Assembly (NCBI RefSeq): GCF_027270735.1 | Contig: NZ_JAPWIJ010000014.1 | Coordinates: 1 to 64,000, forward strand | DNA: 64,000 nucleotides | Origin: Rhodococcus ruber | GTDB taxonomy: Bacteria > Actinomycetota > Actinomycetes > Mycobacteriales > Mycobacteriaceae | Direction of reading: 5' to 3' | Shown here: one piece after another, positions 24,040-32,407 of the stretch | How the letters are laid out: every line of letters starts with the position of its first letter | How positions within the stretch are numbered: the first letter of the stretch is position 1 | Position numbers and translations under genes: made by a program | The notes under the pieces: generated by a model | Told to the model about the DNA's origin: nothing | Seen by the model: the letters and a program-made list of their open reading frames with translations, nothing else | Database searches by the model: none

Positions 24040-25614
24040 TCAGTGCTTACCTGTACTTGTCGTATCCGTCGCTGGGAGCTGCGTTGCCGCACCGACCTCC
24101 GATTCGATCAGCAGGAGCTCGAAACTGTCCGACTCTCGTCTTCGCGTGACGAGGCTTCCGAACAGACATCCAAGGAACCCCAGGGGCATAGCCACGATTG
24201 TGGGCCCGGCGAGGCTGATCACTGCGGAGTCTCCCGGCCACAGTGGACCGAGCAGCATGAGGACCACCGAGGTGACCAGGCCCAAGAGAATGCCGATCAC
24301 TGCCCCGGTGTCGGTGAGGCGACTCCACGTCAGTGTCAGCAGCAGGGCAGGGAAGTTCGCGCTTGCTGCGATTCCGAAGGCCAGAGTGACAAGCTGAGTT
24401 GCGTTGAAGTTCGGTCCGAGCCCGATAGCCAGTAGAACTATTGCAACACCGACCCCAGCGGATGCGATACGCCCCCGCACCACCTCTCGCGCACTGTCCG
24501 GCGTTCCGTCTGCAGCAAGTTTCGACGGGAGCAGGTCTCGCACGATGGTGCTGGCTGCGTTGAGAAGTAGACCCGAGACCACCGCGACGACGGTCGCGAA
24601 TGCGACGGCCGAAACCACGCCCAGGAAGACGGTGCCGCCGAGCGTGCCTTCGCCTCCACCGAGGACCTCGGCCAGGCGCGGTGTGACCAGATTCCCGCCC
24701 GTGGAAGCCAGTTCTGTGGTCTCGTCGCGCAGCAGTGCACCCGCGCCGAGGCCGACGAAGCAGATCAGTACCGAGGCGACTGCAATGATCCACACGGTCA
24801 TGGTGACCGATTTACGCGCTTCGACCGCGTTGGGGACGGTGAAGAATCTCATCATGACGTGGGGCAGGCCGGCGACGCCGAAGGTGAGGGCCAGTCCGAC
24901 GGTGATGATATCCCATGGGTTCTTCAACAGGTTGCCGGGCCGCAGTGGGTCGAAATTGCCCACCGGTGCGGTCGCGTCGGCGATCAGCTGGGCCGGATTC
25001 CAGTTGAAGTGGGCCAACAGAAATACCGTCATGAGTAACAGGACGCCGAGCAGAAGAATCGCTTTGGCAGCTTGAATTATTGTCGTTGCCTGCATGCCGC
25101 CGAGTACTACGTAGACGATCATGACTGCGCCTGCGATCACCACTGCGATGTTGAATCCGACGCCGGACAGGAGGGTGAACAGGTTGCCCATGACGAGCAT
25201 CTGGGCGAGTAGATACACACTGCTGATAACCAGGGTGGAGATGGCGAGCGAATTCCTCACTCCACGCGATTCGAAGCGGCGGGCTAGCACATCGCTCATC
25301 GTGAACCTGCCCAGGTGGCGCATACGTTCGGCGATGAGGAGCATGACCGGAATCCACGCGATGACGGGCAGAACGATGTAGAACCCGCCGTCGAGGCCGG
25401 CAAGGAAGAGGAGCCCGACACCACCGAGAAGCGAAGACCCGGACAGGAAGTCGCCGACTGTCGCGAGAGCGTTTCGTCTGGCGGTGATACCGCCACCGGC
25501 CGCCCAGTATTCCGAGGAACTCTGGCCACGTCTGCCGTAGTACCAAGCGACGATCAGACCTCCTGTCACCAGGACCGCAAAAATGATCAGTGCAATTCCG
25601 CGACCGTTCATCAC
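24040..25614 (-). CDS. actP: Sodium:solute symporter (acetate/monocarboxylate permease, ActP type)
   Basis: 524 residues, about 13 membrane helices, sodium:solute symporter family. It opens IALIIFAVLVTGGLIVAWYYGRRGQSSSEYWAAGG and continues with NALATVGDFLSGSSLLGGVGLLF, the sodium/substrate region of ActP and MctP. LPHVMMRFFTVP and FAFGIAASANFPALLLTLTWSRLT are family motifs. It overlaps the upstream DUF485 gene by 4 bases, the classic YjcH-ActP pair. Located in an aromatic catabolic block, it may import an aromatic or short-chain carboxylate rather than acetate (inference). Confidence 0.9.
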   Translation of the reverse strand: MMNGRGIALIIFAVLVTGGLIVAWYYGRRGQSSSEYWAAGGGITARRNALATVGDFLSGSSLLGGVGLLFLAGLDGGFYIVLPVIAWIPVMLLIAERMRHLGRFTMSDVLARRFESRGVRNSLAISTLVISSVYLLAQMLVMGNLFTLLSGVGFNIAVVIAGAVMIVYVVLGGMQATTIIQAAKAILLLGVLLLMTVFLLAHFNWNPAQLIADATAPVGNFDPLRPGNLLKNPWDIITVGLALTFGVAGLPHVMMRFFTVPNAVEARKSVTMTVWIIAVASVLICFVGLGAGALLRDETTELASTGGNLVTPRLAEVLGGGEGTLGGTVFLGVVSAVAFATVVAVVSGLLLNAASTIVRDLLPSKLAADGTPDSAREVVRGRIASAGVGVAIVLLAIGLGPNFNATQLVTLAFGIAASANFPALLLTLTWSRLTDTGAVIGILLGLVTSVVLMLLGPLWPGDSAVISLAGPTIVAMPLGFLGCLFGSLVTRRRESDSFELLLIESEVGAATQLPATDTTSTGKH

Positions 25615-25970
25615 TGGGCTCCGTTCGAGGTGAATGTACTGCTCCTACTGGCGGCGATGCGCTCACGCAGTGGGTCCAGGTGGCTCGTCGAGAGTTGACC
25701 GTAGATGGTGCAGATGACCGGGCCGACGAGCAGCGATCCGAAAGTGATCACCCATCCGACATTGAGTTCGCCGATCGCGATGCTCATGGTTCCGCGGCCC
25801 CATATCAGAAGACCGACGTAGGCCAGGGTGCACAGAACAGCTGGAATTCCGAGCACCATCAAGAGCTTCCGACGGCGAGTAAGCAGGGTATCGATATCGG
25901 TCGACCTGTTGTGGGCTCGAACGCCGGTCTCGGCTTCCGGTGGGATCGATCCGGCGATGGTTCGGGCCAT
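25611..25970 (-). CDS. DUF485 family inner-membrane protein (YjcH-like)
   Basis: 119 residues from the chosen ATG at 25970, preceded by a GAGGAG ribosome-binding site. Two membrane helices (LLMVLGIPAVLCTLAYVGLLIWG and VGWVITFGSLLVGPVICTIYG) and the spacing of DUF485 are clear. It is always seen as a partner of ActP-type symporters. An upstream in-frame extension to 26114 has no ribosome-binding site and would cover the operator region. It is divergent from the VOC gene at 26196, and the shared gap contains two IclR-type operators. Confidence 0.85.
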   Translation of the reverse strand: MARTIAGSIPPEAETGVRAHNRSTDIDTLLTRRRKLLMVLGIPAVLCTLAYVGLLIWGRGTMSIAIGELNVGWVITFGSLLVGPVICTIYGQLSTSHLDPLRERIAASRSSTFTSNGAQ

Positions 25971-26143
25971 CGATAACTCCTCTCGACGGAGCGTGATTCG
26001 TCTCCGTGTACGGCGGTAAGTGTGTTCTGCACAACAGACATTGGTCCGTCTAAAGGAATTTGTCAATGCGTCTGCGTGAAATCGATCACGTAGCCAGTCC
26101 TGCCGATCCTTCACTCGGCGAGCGCTTGACCGCGGGTCGATAT

Positions 26144-26181
26144 TGTTCTACTTTGCAGAATATCTTCTGACTGACAGAACG
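26144..26181. promoter_or_regulatory. Two back-to-back 19-bp IclR-type operators
   Basis: Site 1 (26144-26162) is TGTTCTA-CTTTG-CAGAATA. Site 2 (26163-26181) follows without a gap as TCTTCTG-ACTGA-CAGAACG. They match the sites at 28598-28616 and 31921-31939. They lie between the divergent DUF485/symporter and VOC/FAH operons and could control both. Confidence 0.7.
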
Positions 26182-26195
26182 AGAGGGATTCGTAC

Positions 26196-26765
26196 ATGAC
26201 AACCAAACGGCCAGTCATCGCCGAGCTCGGGCACGTCGGGTTGCGGTGCCACGACGTGGCCCAGCAACTCGCTTTCTATACCGATGTTCTGGGCCTGACC
26301 GTCACCGACCACGATGAAGCCCTGGGGATTTGGTTCCTTTCTGCACGTCCTGAGACCGAGCATCACGAGGTGCTTCTGGCGTCTGGACGCAGCGTTCCCG
26401 CTGACGCGAAACTCATCCAGCAAGTGTCCTTCCGCTGCGAGGAATTGGAAGACGTCATCGGCTTCTATCGCCGATTCCGGAAGGAGGAGGTCGAGCTCGA
26501 CATGGTGGTCTCGCATGGAAATGCGGTCGGCGTGTACTTCTACGATCCTGAAGGCAATCGTTGTGAGGTCTACTGGCAGACCGGGTTACAGGCGAAACAG
26601 CCATTCGTGGAGAACATCGATTTGGACACCGACCCCGACGAACTCGTCACCGCCATTCGTCGCTCGGTGACTGCGTTCGGGGACACGGGGTTCACCGAGA
26701 CCACATATCGCGAATGGACCGAGCGCAGCGGTAACGAAGCAACGACGGCGGTGGAGGCCAGATGA
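26196..26765 (+). CDS. VOC-family protein, type I extradiol dioxygenase-like
   Basis: 189 residues of the vicinal-oxygen-chelate fold. ELGHVGLRCHDVAQQLAFYTDVLGL gives the first metal-ligand His (His13). TEHHEVLLASG gives the second, and the EGNRCEVYWQTG strand gives the Glu ligand. The layout is that of a ring-cleaving extradiol dioxygenase catalytic domain or a related VOC enzyme. It lies 14 bases after the second IclR-type operator and overlaps the FAH gene by 4 bases. Cleavage of a catecholic ring followed by FAH hydrolysis is a reasonable inferred order. Confidence 0.82.
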   Translation: MTTKRPVIAELGHVGLRCHDVAQQLAFYTDVLGLTVTDHDEALGIWFLSARPETEHHEVLLASGRSVPADAKLIQQVSFRCEELEDVIGFYRRFRKEEVELDMVVSHGNAVGVYFYDPEGNRCEVYWQTGLQAKQPFVENIDLDTDPDELVTAIRRSVTAFGDTGFTETTYREWTERSGNEATTAVEAR

Positions 26766-27703
26766 AGTTCGTACGGTTCCTCAGCAACGACGATACCCAG
26801 ATCGTGCAGGTGGGAGTGCTCGATTCGGACTCCCGGACCGTGTACATCGTGGACGGCGCGAACGATCTGTTGCCTCTGATCGAGGCAGGGGAAGAATCTT
26901 TGAAAGACGCTGGAGCGCAGGCTATCCGTAGAGGATCCGGTGTCGATCTCATCGATGTCGAGCCCCTGTCGCCGATCGCCACCCCGCCGACCGTACGGGA
27001 CTTCTATGCATTCGAGCAGCATGTCAAGGCCGGCCGCGCCTGGCGCAATCTGGAGATGGACCCGGACTGGTACGCGCTGCCGATCTTCTACTTCTCCAAC
27101 CCTTACGCCACTGTCGGCTGCGGCAACGTCGCCATGACGCCTGGGGCCGATAAGTTCGACTTCGAGCTCGAAGTCGCTGCAATAGTGGGCAAGGGCGGAC
27201 GCAACCTGACATCTGCCGAGGGTGACGACGCCATCGTCGGCTACTGCGTCCTCAACGACTTCAGTGGCCGCGACGTGCAGCAACGCGAGATGAAGCTCTC
27301 CATGGGGCCGGTCAAGGGCAAAGACACGAGCACCGCGATCGGGCCCTACCTGGTCACCAAAGACGAGCTGCAGGATCGACGAACAGCTACCGGGTACGAC
27401 CTGGCAATGAGCTGCACAGTGAACGGCCAGCAGTACTCCGAGGCACGGTGGTCGGATGTCTACTGGTCGTTCGGAGAGATGGTGTCGTATGCCAGCCGTG
27501 GCACCGACGTACGGCCCGGCGACATTCTCGGCAGCGGCACCTGTGGAACAGGGTGCATCATGGAACTGTTCCGCTCCGATCCGGATCGCTACCAGTTTCT
27601 GCAGCCCGGTGACGAGGTCGTTGCCACTGTGGAGGGGCTCGGAGAGCTACGGAACGTGGTGACGAAAGCATCGCCGGTCATTCCGCTGCGCGATCCCCGA
27701 TGA
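26762..27703 (+). CDS. Fumarylacetoacetate hydrolase (FAH) superfamily enzyme
   Basis: 313 residues. The metal site is visible as DFELEVAAIVGKGGRN (Glu-x-Glu) and CVLNDFSGRDVQQREM (Asp). YWSFGEMVSYASRGTDVRPGDILGSGT is the C-terminal hallmark. Such enzymes hydrolyse acylpyruvates or isomerise/decarboxylate ring-cleavage products. It is co-transcribed with the VOC gene under the IclR-type operators. A paralogous set (FAH at 40020, VOC at 40920) occurs in block II. Confidence 0.88.
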   Translation: MKFVRFLSNDDTQIVQVGVLDSDSRTVYIVDGANDLLPLIEAGEESLKDAGAQAIRRGSGVDLIDVEPLSPIATPPTVRDFYAFEQHVKAGRAWRNLEMDPDWYALPIFYFSNPYATVGCGNVAMTPGADKFDFELEVAAIVGKGGRNLTSAEGDDAIVGYCVLNDFSGRDVQQREMKLSMGPVKGKDTSTAIGPYLVTKDELQDRRTATGYDLAMSCTVNGQQYSEARWSDVYWSFGEMVSYASRGTDVRPGDILGSGTCGTGCIMELFRSDPDRYQFLQPGDEVVATVEGLGELRNVVTKASPVIPLRDPR

Positions 27704-27704
27704 T

Positions 27705-27800
27705 CTAGCGAGTACCGCGCGGGGTGCGCTTGCGGAGAAACATCTCGATACCCGCGAACGCATCCGCTCGGTGCCGTTCCGATCGGTGATCCATCGATCG
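27705..27800 (-). pseudogene. C-terminal remnant of an enoyl-CoA hydratase (crotonase) gene
   Basis: On the minus strand about 25-30 codons read RADAFAGIEMFLRKRTPRG and end in TAG at 27707-27705. This is the usual tail of enoyl-CoA hydratase/isomerase proteins. Upstream of it the sequence runs straight into the IclR gene, so the body of the crotonase is gone. The fragment is too short to be a gene and marks a past deletion. Confidence 0.5.
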
Positions 27801-27828
27801 TTGTGTGGTCGAATCCCTGGCGGTAAGC

Positions 27829-28578
27829 TCACTTTCGGGCTTCGTCGATGTGCTCGATCAGCCACAGCCCCAAGGCGTCGAGGTCCAGGCCCTCGCGGCC
27901 TTTGGGGCCCGAGATACTTACTGCAGCCCGCATAGCCCCGCGGTGGTCGCGTATTCCGGCCGCCACGGCATACAGATCCGGTTCGCTCTCACCGTCGTTG
28001 ATGGCGTACCCCCGCTCCCGCACTTCGTCCAGGGCGGCGATGAGTGCGCTCCGGGTGCGGATCGCGCGTCCCGTCCCGCCCGACAGCCGGTTCGACGGGT
28101 ACAGCTTGGTGAGTTCCTCGGTACTGAGATCGGCAAGCATCACCTTGCCGGCCGCCGAAGCGTGCGCGAAACCGCGCTCACCCACCCGCAGACCCGAGCG
28201 GACGATGTGGCGACCTTCGACACCGTCGATGAACTTGGTCGCGGTGTTCTCGAGCACGAGCAAGTGGGTGGTTTCCTTGGTGGCTGCGGACACCGATTCG
28301 AGCAGCGGCCGAATCTCGGTGCGAAGGTCGCTGGCACCGATGACGGCGTGGCCGATTTCGATCAGTCCAGGACCGGGCTCGTACACCTTGGTGCCGGGGT
28401 TCTGACGGAGCAGTCCGCTCGCCTGAAGCGTCGTGAGCATGCGGTGAGCCGTCGATCGTGCGACCCCGAGATCCTGGGCCACCTGCGCCACACGCACTCC
28501 AGGTGCCCCGCGGAACATCAACAAGATGGTAGCGGCGTTGTCCACCGATTCGATGGGGTAAGTCGCCGTAGCGTTCAC
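27829..28578 (-). CDS. IclR-family transcriptional regulator (block I)
   Basis: 249 residues. The winged helix includes VAQVAQDLGVARSTAHRMLTTLQASGLL (about residues 30-58). The effector-binding domain runs from PGPGLIEIGHAVIG to GLWLIEHIDEA. I chose the GTG at 28578 because GAGGAG lies 7 bases upstream; a longer form from 28617 would run through the operator. A perfect 19-bp operator (28598-28616) sits just upstream, and three further copies stand at 26144, 26163 and 31921. It is therefore the likely regulator of block I and of itself. The inducer is presumably an aromatic substrate or ring-cleavage product. Confidence 0.9.
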   Translation of the reverse strand: MNATATYPIESVDNAATILLMFRGAPGVRVAQVAQDLGVARSTAHRMLTTLQASGLLRQNPGTKVYEPGPGLIEIGHAVIGASDLRTEIRPLLESVSAATKETTHLLVLENTATKFIDGVEGRHIVRSGLRVGERGFAHASAAGKVMLADLSTEELTKLYPSNRLSGGTGRAIRTRSALIAALDEVRERGYAINDGESEPDLYAVAAGIRDHRGAMRAAVSISGPKGREGLDLDALGLWLIEHIDEARK

Positions 28579-28597
28579 TGAGCACTCCTCGGGACAC

Positions 28598-28616
28598 TGT
28601 TCTGTAGTGCAGAACA
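28598..28616. promoter_or_regulatory. 19-bp IclR-type operator, perfect palindrome
   Basis: TGTTCTG-TAGTG-CAGAACA, arms exactly complementary. It lies 19 bases upstream of the IclR start and downstream of the CMD gene, suggesting autoregulation. Confidence 0.75.
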
Positions 28617-28659
28617 TACTATCCGTGATGTGCGGGTGCCGCCGCCATCCGGAGTGCTG

Positions 28660-29253
28660 CTAGGACTGATCGGAGCTGGGCAGCCCGATGTGGAAGACGT
28701 CCATCAGCTGGGCCAGCGTTCGGTAATAACCGACCAGAGTGGTGATTTCGACGACACGTCGGGTTCCCAGTGCACCGACGGCCGCCGTGAACTCGTCGTC
28801 GGTGAGATCGATCGACTGCAGTAACTGCGTGCAGAGTGTCGCAGCGGCAGCCTCGAACGGGTCGCCGCTGTGGAACGTGCCGGAGCGCACGCTGTCGATC
28901 TCGGTGTTCGTCAAGCCTGCAGCTCGCCCCACTCGTTCGTGGGCCCACCATTCGAAGCTGCTGTCGACGGCCTGGGCGACGTGCAGAATAGAGATCTCGC
29001 GAATGCGGGGTGTCAGATCGGTGTGAAATCGCAGCGCGGCTCCGACGGCTTGCAACGGCATACCGAGGACGGGTGCGTGAAGCATCGCACCGAACGGTCC
29101 GTTGAGAGCACCGGAATCGTCCATGAGCGGGAAATGTTGGACACCGTGTGCACGCTCGCCACCGGTGATGTTGTCGTACAACGCTTTTTGTTCTATGTCG
29201 AGCTGATCCGGAGTCAGTCGCGGCAATCGTCCGGAAGTTTCCTCTGGTGTCAT
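28660..29253 (-). CDS. Carboxymuconolactone decarboxylase (CMD/AhpD-like) family protein
   Basis: 197 residues. The core helix pair LTPRIREISILHVAQAVDSSFEWWAHERVGRAAGLT and VVEITTLVGYYRTLAQLMDVFHI is typical of CMD proteins. The CxxC pair of the AhpD peroxidase type is absent, so it belongs to the decarboxylase/unknown group. It is third in the minus-strand operon after the FAD hydroxylase and the alpha/beta hydrolase, 9 bases from the latter. It may act on a lactone or keto acid from ring cleavage (inference). Confidence 0.82.
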   Translation of the reverse strand: MTPEETSGRLPRLTPDQLDIEQKALYDNITGGERAHGVQHFPLMDDSGALNGPFGAMLHAPVLGMPLQAVGAALRFHTDLTPRIREISILHVAQAVDSSFEWWAHERVGRAAGLTNTEIDSVRSGTFHSGDPFEAAAATLCTQLLQSIDLTDDEFTAAVGALGTRRVVEITTLVGYYRTLAQLMDVFHIGLPSSDQS

Positions 29254-29262
29254 AGTTGTCTC

Positions 29263-30366
29263 TCAGTCCAGTACGCGGGCGAACCACTCGGAGATCACGG
29301 CGTCGCGTTCGGCATATCTCTCGTAGATGCAATGGCCGCAATCGACCCACACCACCATCGACGAACGCGCTGGATTCGCCGCGCGCAGGAATGCCTCCTG
29401 CTCGTGTTCCTGGACGAGCGAATCGACGCCCCCGTGCAAGACAAGGATGTCGCCGGCGATGCGATGGCGGGCATCGCCGGAGAATGCCCAGGGTTCGATC
29501 GCGGAATCGACTTCGCTGGGCTCGACTCCGAACAGGGCTGCCCACTGGGCATTGAGCCGAGGAAACCGCAGTATCGTGCTGGCTGGGTCAGGGATGCCAC
29601 TGTTGATACACACCGCCGACACCTGGTTCAGTTTGCTTGCTGCATAGGCCGCGAAAAGTCCACCAGCACTGTTGCCGAGCAGTCCGATGCTCGATGTCGC
29701 GCCGCGCGAGAGAAGGTCGTCGGAGAGGGCATCGAGGTCGTCGACGAAGGACTCGTCGAGGCGTCGGGAGCTACGGAGGCGAGACATTCCCTGTCCCGGA
29801 AGTTCCAGGAGCACAACGGCGATACCGTTCTTGACCAGAACGTCCCCGAGCCGTTTGTATGAGATACCCCAACCGCTGAGACCGCCCCACATGAGCACCG
29901 TGGGGACCGGATCGTTCCCGGCGGGGCGCGCGAGGACGGAGTAAAGCCCGTCGGAGCCGTCCTGGATGACCGTCCACGGCGACCCGGGTTGGGTAGTGGC
30001 GGCGCCGATGATTGAGCCTATGCGGGTGTACTGCTGGGCCTTCTCGACTGGGTCCAACACCGGAACCTGGCAGACATTCAGTGCCAGCGCAGCGTAGAGC
30101 TCGCGCTCAGTGGCTGCGGATTGCCAACCAGCGGCACGTAATTCGGCTGCCGCAGCCAGGCTGACGGCCGCCATGTCGTTGCCGATGGTCGACCAGACGC
30201 GGCCCGCTCGTGCCGACTCGTGGATCAGTTGGGCATCAGCGGTCGACAGCCCGTAGTCCTGGAGGCGCGTGATGGGCAACGCGCGCAGGGCTGCAGCAAC
30301 AGCGGGGTCGAGATCGTCGACCCCGGCCTGTCGTCGAGGTGTCGTGCCTACCGCTGCGCGACGCAC
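29263..30366 (-). CDS. Alpha/beta hydrolase (FrsA/2,6-dihydroxypseudooxynicotine hydrolase-like)
   Basis: 367 residues from the GTG at 30366, preceded by GGAGGAGCAGCT and overlapping the upstream hydroxylase by 19 bases. An N-terminal helical extension of about 130 residues precedes the fold. The oxyanion region is VLMWGGLSGWG, the nucleophile elbow GLLGNSAGGLFAAY (Ser), the acid HGGVDSLVQ (Asp) and the His in WVDCGHCIYE. This layout resembles C-C bond hydrolases of the nicotine pathway. A C-C hydrolase would fit after ring hydroxylation and cleavage. Substrate unknown. Confidence 0.85.
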   Translation of the reverse strand: MRRAAVGTTPRRQAGVDDLDPAVAAALRALPITRLQDYGLSTADAQLIHESARAGRVWSTIGNDMAAVSLAAAAELRAAGWQSAATERELYAALALNVCQVPVLDPVEKAQQYTRIGSIIGAATTQPGSPWTVIQDGSDGLYSVLARPAGNDPVPTVLMWGGLSGWGISYKRLGDVLVKNGIAVVLLELPGQGMSRLRSSRRLDESFVDDLDALSDDLLSRGATSSIGLLGNSAGGLFAAYAASKLNQVSAVCINSGIPDPASTILRFPRLNAQWAALFGVEPSEVDSAIEPWAFSGDARHRIAGDILVLHGGVDSLVQEHEQEAFLRAANPARSSMVVWVDCGHCIYERYAERDAVISEWFARVLD

Positions 30367-31895
30367 AGCTGCTCCTCCAGATTGTCGAGAACTGAGTCCA
30401 GTTGCGACCATTCGCCGACGACGCCGAACACGTAGAAGTCGGGCCGCACGATCACTGCCACGGCATCGTGGTCGCGGAGCCACTCCGTCAGTCGGGTCGG
30501 ATCGCCCGGGTCGAGTTCGTTTCGGACCGCGATCTCGTGGAGGTCGGCCACGGTAACACCTAGAGTGCGCAGTGCCGTGAGGGTAGTGGTGTCGAAGTCG
30601 GCTGCTGCGCAGTCATCGGTGAGCAAGGTGAATCCTGGCGTGGTGATGTCGTCGAGTCTGATTGTGCGGCCGTCTTCGTCCGTGAGCAGTGGCTGCAGGG
30701 AGAGGATCCCGGACTTGTCGCTGACCGTGACGGCGGGGCCGAGGAACGGTTCGAATGGCGCGGTCTCCGGAGCTGCCGCGAGCATCGCTCGGTTCTTTTC
30801 GGCCTGCGATGGATCGGTCTCGCACACGATACGGCCGATCCTCACCGATTCGCGAATGTATTGAGTGACGTGTGGTGCACGGGCGATCTGATAGGTGTCG
30901 AGCAGATCACGAGTCGAAGCGCCACGCAGAACGCGGTCGAGGGTCCATGACAGCGTTGCCGCGTCCCGAATGCCCGAGCACATTCCCTGGCCGAGGAACG
31001 GTGGCATGAGATGTGCCGCGTCACCGGCAAGCACGACGCGTCCCTTGCGCCAGTGTTGCGCAACCCCGGATCGGAAGGTGTAGACGACGTTTCGCAGGAT
31101 GGTCGCGGTCTCTGGGGTCACCCACGAGGAGAGCAATTTCCATACCGTGGCTGGGTTTTGGATTCGACCGCGATCATCGCCGGGAAGCAGCATGAATTCC
31201 CATCGGACGACCTCGTCGTTGAGCAGTGCCATGTGATGAGGCCGCTCCGGGTCGAGCACCTGGGCGGTATCGGGGATGTCGGGCCGTTGTGCGGGATCTG
31301 GAATGGCCACGTCGATCACCAGCCAATCAGCCTTGAAACCGAGGTCCTCCCAACCGGGCATCGCGGTCTCGCGAACGAAGCTGTTGGAGCCGTCGGCACC
31401 CACGAGGTACTGAGCATCGATGATGTCGCGGGCACCGTTCTCGGCGGTCACGACCACCGAGATTCCGTCGGCGGCCTCGTCGATCTCGACTGCAGTGGTC
31501 GATGGCAACACAGTCACACCCTGTTCGCGGACATGGCGATCCAGCGCAAGTTCCAGGTCGGGTTGATAGAAGTGGTACGACGCATCCCACCCGGACGGGG
31601 CGCTCCATGTGCGCGGCAGCTCGGCGACAAGCGAGTGATCGGGTGCGAGGAGCTCGTAGCGTCGTGCCACAGTGGTGACTTCGGTGAGAGCGTCGGCGCA
31701 GCCGAGTCCCTGCAGGATGCGCATGATCTCGTGGTCGAGGTGGCCGGCCCGGGGCAGAGGGAACACCTCGGGATGCTTCTCGATGACGACCACCGAGTGC
31801 CCCGCCCGGGCGAGGTAACCGGAAAGCACTTTCCCCACTGGGCCGTAGCCCACTACAGCAACGTCGCATCGACGAATCGCATCACTTTGGCTCAC
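30348..31895 (-). CDS. FAD-dependent aromatic hydroxylase (MhpA-like), block I
   Basis: 515 residues. FAD motif CDVAVVGYGPVGKVLSGYLARAG at the N-terminus, DG motif LVGADGSNSFVRE near residue 170, and the ribityl motif GRVVLAGDAAHLMPPFLGQGMCSGIRDAATLSW near residue 280. The C-terminal thioredoxin-like extension ends with VIVRPDFYVFGVVG. It resembles 3-(3-hydroxyphenyl)propionate hydroxylase MhpA and is clearly related to the hydroxylase at 37868. The 19-bp operator at 31921-31939 lies 25 bases upstream. First gene of the operon with the hydrolase and CMD. Confidence 0.9.
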   Translation of the reverse strand: MSQSDAIRRCDVAVVGYGPVGKVLSGYLARAGHSVVVIEKHPEVFPLPRAGHLDHEIMRILQGLGCADALTEVTTVARRYELLAPDHSLVAELPRTWSAPSGWDASYHFYQPDLELALDRHVREQGVTVLPSTTAVEIDEAADGISVVVTAENGARDIIDAQYLVGADGSNSFVRETAMPGWEDLGFKADWLVIDVAIPDPAQRPDIPDTAQVLDPERPHHMALLNDEVVRWEFMLLPGDDRGRIQNPATVWKLLSSWVTPETATILRNVVYTFRSGVAQHWRKGRVVLAGDAAHLMPPFLGQGMCSGIRDAATLSWTLDRVLRGASTRDLLDTYQIARAPHVTQYIRESVRIGRIVCETDPSQAEKNRAMLAAAPETAPFEPFLGPAVTVSDKSGILSLQPLLTDEDGRTIRLDDITTPGFTLLTDDCAAADFDTTTLTALRTLGVTVADLHEIAVRNELDPGDPTRLTEWLRDHDAVAVIVRPDFYVFGVVGEWSQLDSVLDNLEEQLCVAQR

Positions 31896-31920
31896 GCCTG
31901 TAATTCTGCCTGATGGTCAC

Positions 31921-31939
31921 TGTTCTAGTCAACAGAACG
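31921..31939. promoter_or_regulatory. 19-bp IclR-type operator before the block I hydroxylase operon
   Basis: TGTTCTA-GTCAA-CAGAACG. Immediately downstream (31902-31920) a half-site AATTCTG lies in the same 19-bp phase, echoing the tandem arrangement at 26144-26181. Confidence 0.7.
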
Positions 31940-32040
31940 ACTAGTGGTTGCCGTTGTTCGAGCGATCACCGCACATCGCCAGCCGATTCCGAAGCGCGAC
32001 AGTGTAAGACGTAGCGCAGTGCGGTGCCCGCAGCGATGAG

Positions 32041-32190
32041 TCAGATGGCCATGAACAAGATCTCGTCTCGAGAGTAGTTGCGGCCCGGATGCTTTTCGGC
32101 CAGATGTTGCTGCGCCATCTCGACCAGGTCGTCATCGTTGGCACCGCGCACCGTCGTACCGCACGGACATCTCAGGCTTCGCTCGGCCAC
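32041..32190 (-). CDS. DUF1059 family small protein
   Basis: 49 residues: a Cys pair in RSLRCPCGTTVRG, then DDDLVEMAQQHLAEKHPGRNYSRDE. This is the DUF1059 pattern. The GTG at 32190 is chosen because AAAAGGAGAG stands 6 bases upstream; the same frame continues to 32553 but overlaps the GntR gene and lacks a start signal. A possible metal-binding or stress role is not established. It is not coupled to neighbours. Confidence 0.72.
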   Translation of the reverse strand: MAERSLRCPCGTTVRGANDDDLVEMAQQHLAEKHPGRNYSRDEILFMAI

Positions 32191-32407
32191 TGTCGCTCTC
32201 CTTTTCCGGAGGCGCAAATATGCGCCGGGGTGATACTCGCTCGAATCGGGAAGCCCGAAACGCTCGAATACTTCTGTGTCGCTGCAGGTTTGCTGTGCAG
32301 TCAAGTGAGCTCTCGACAAATGGTCGATGGTCCAGGTGGCACCGATTCCGATCGTGGACAGGTGGGCGACGGACGGCCCTTCCAATACGGTCAGGTCGTC
32401 GGGCTGT

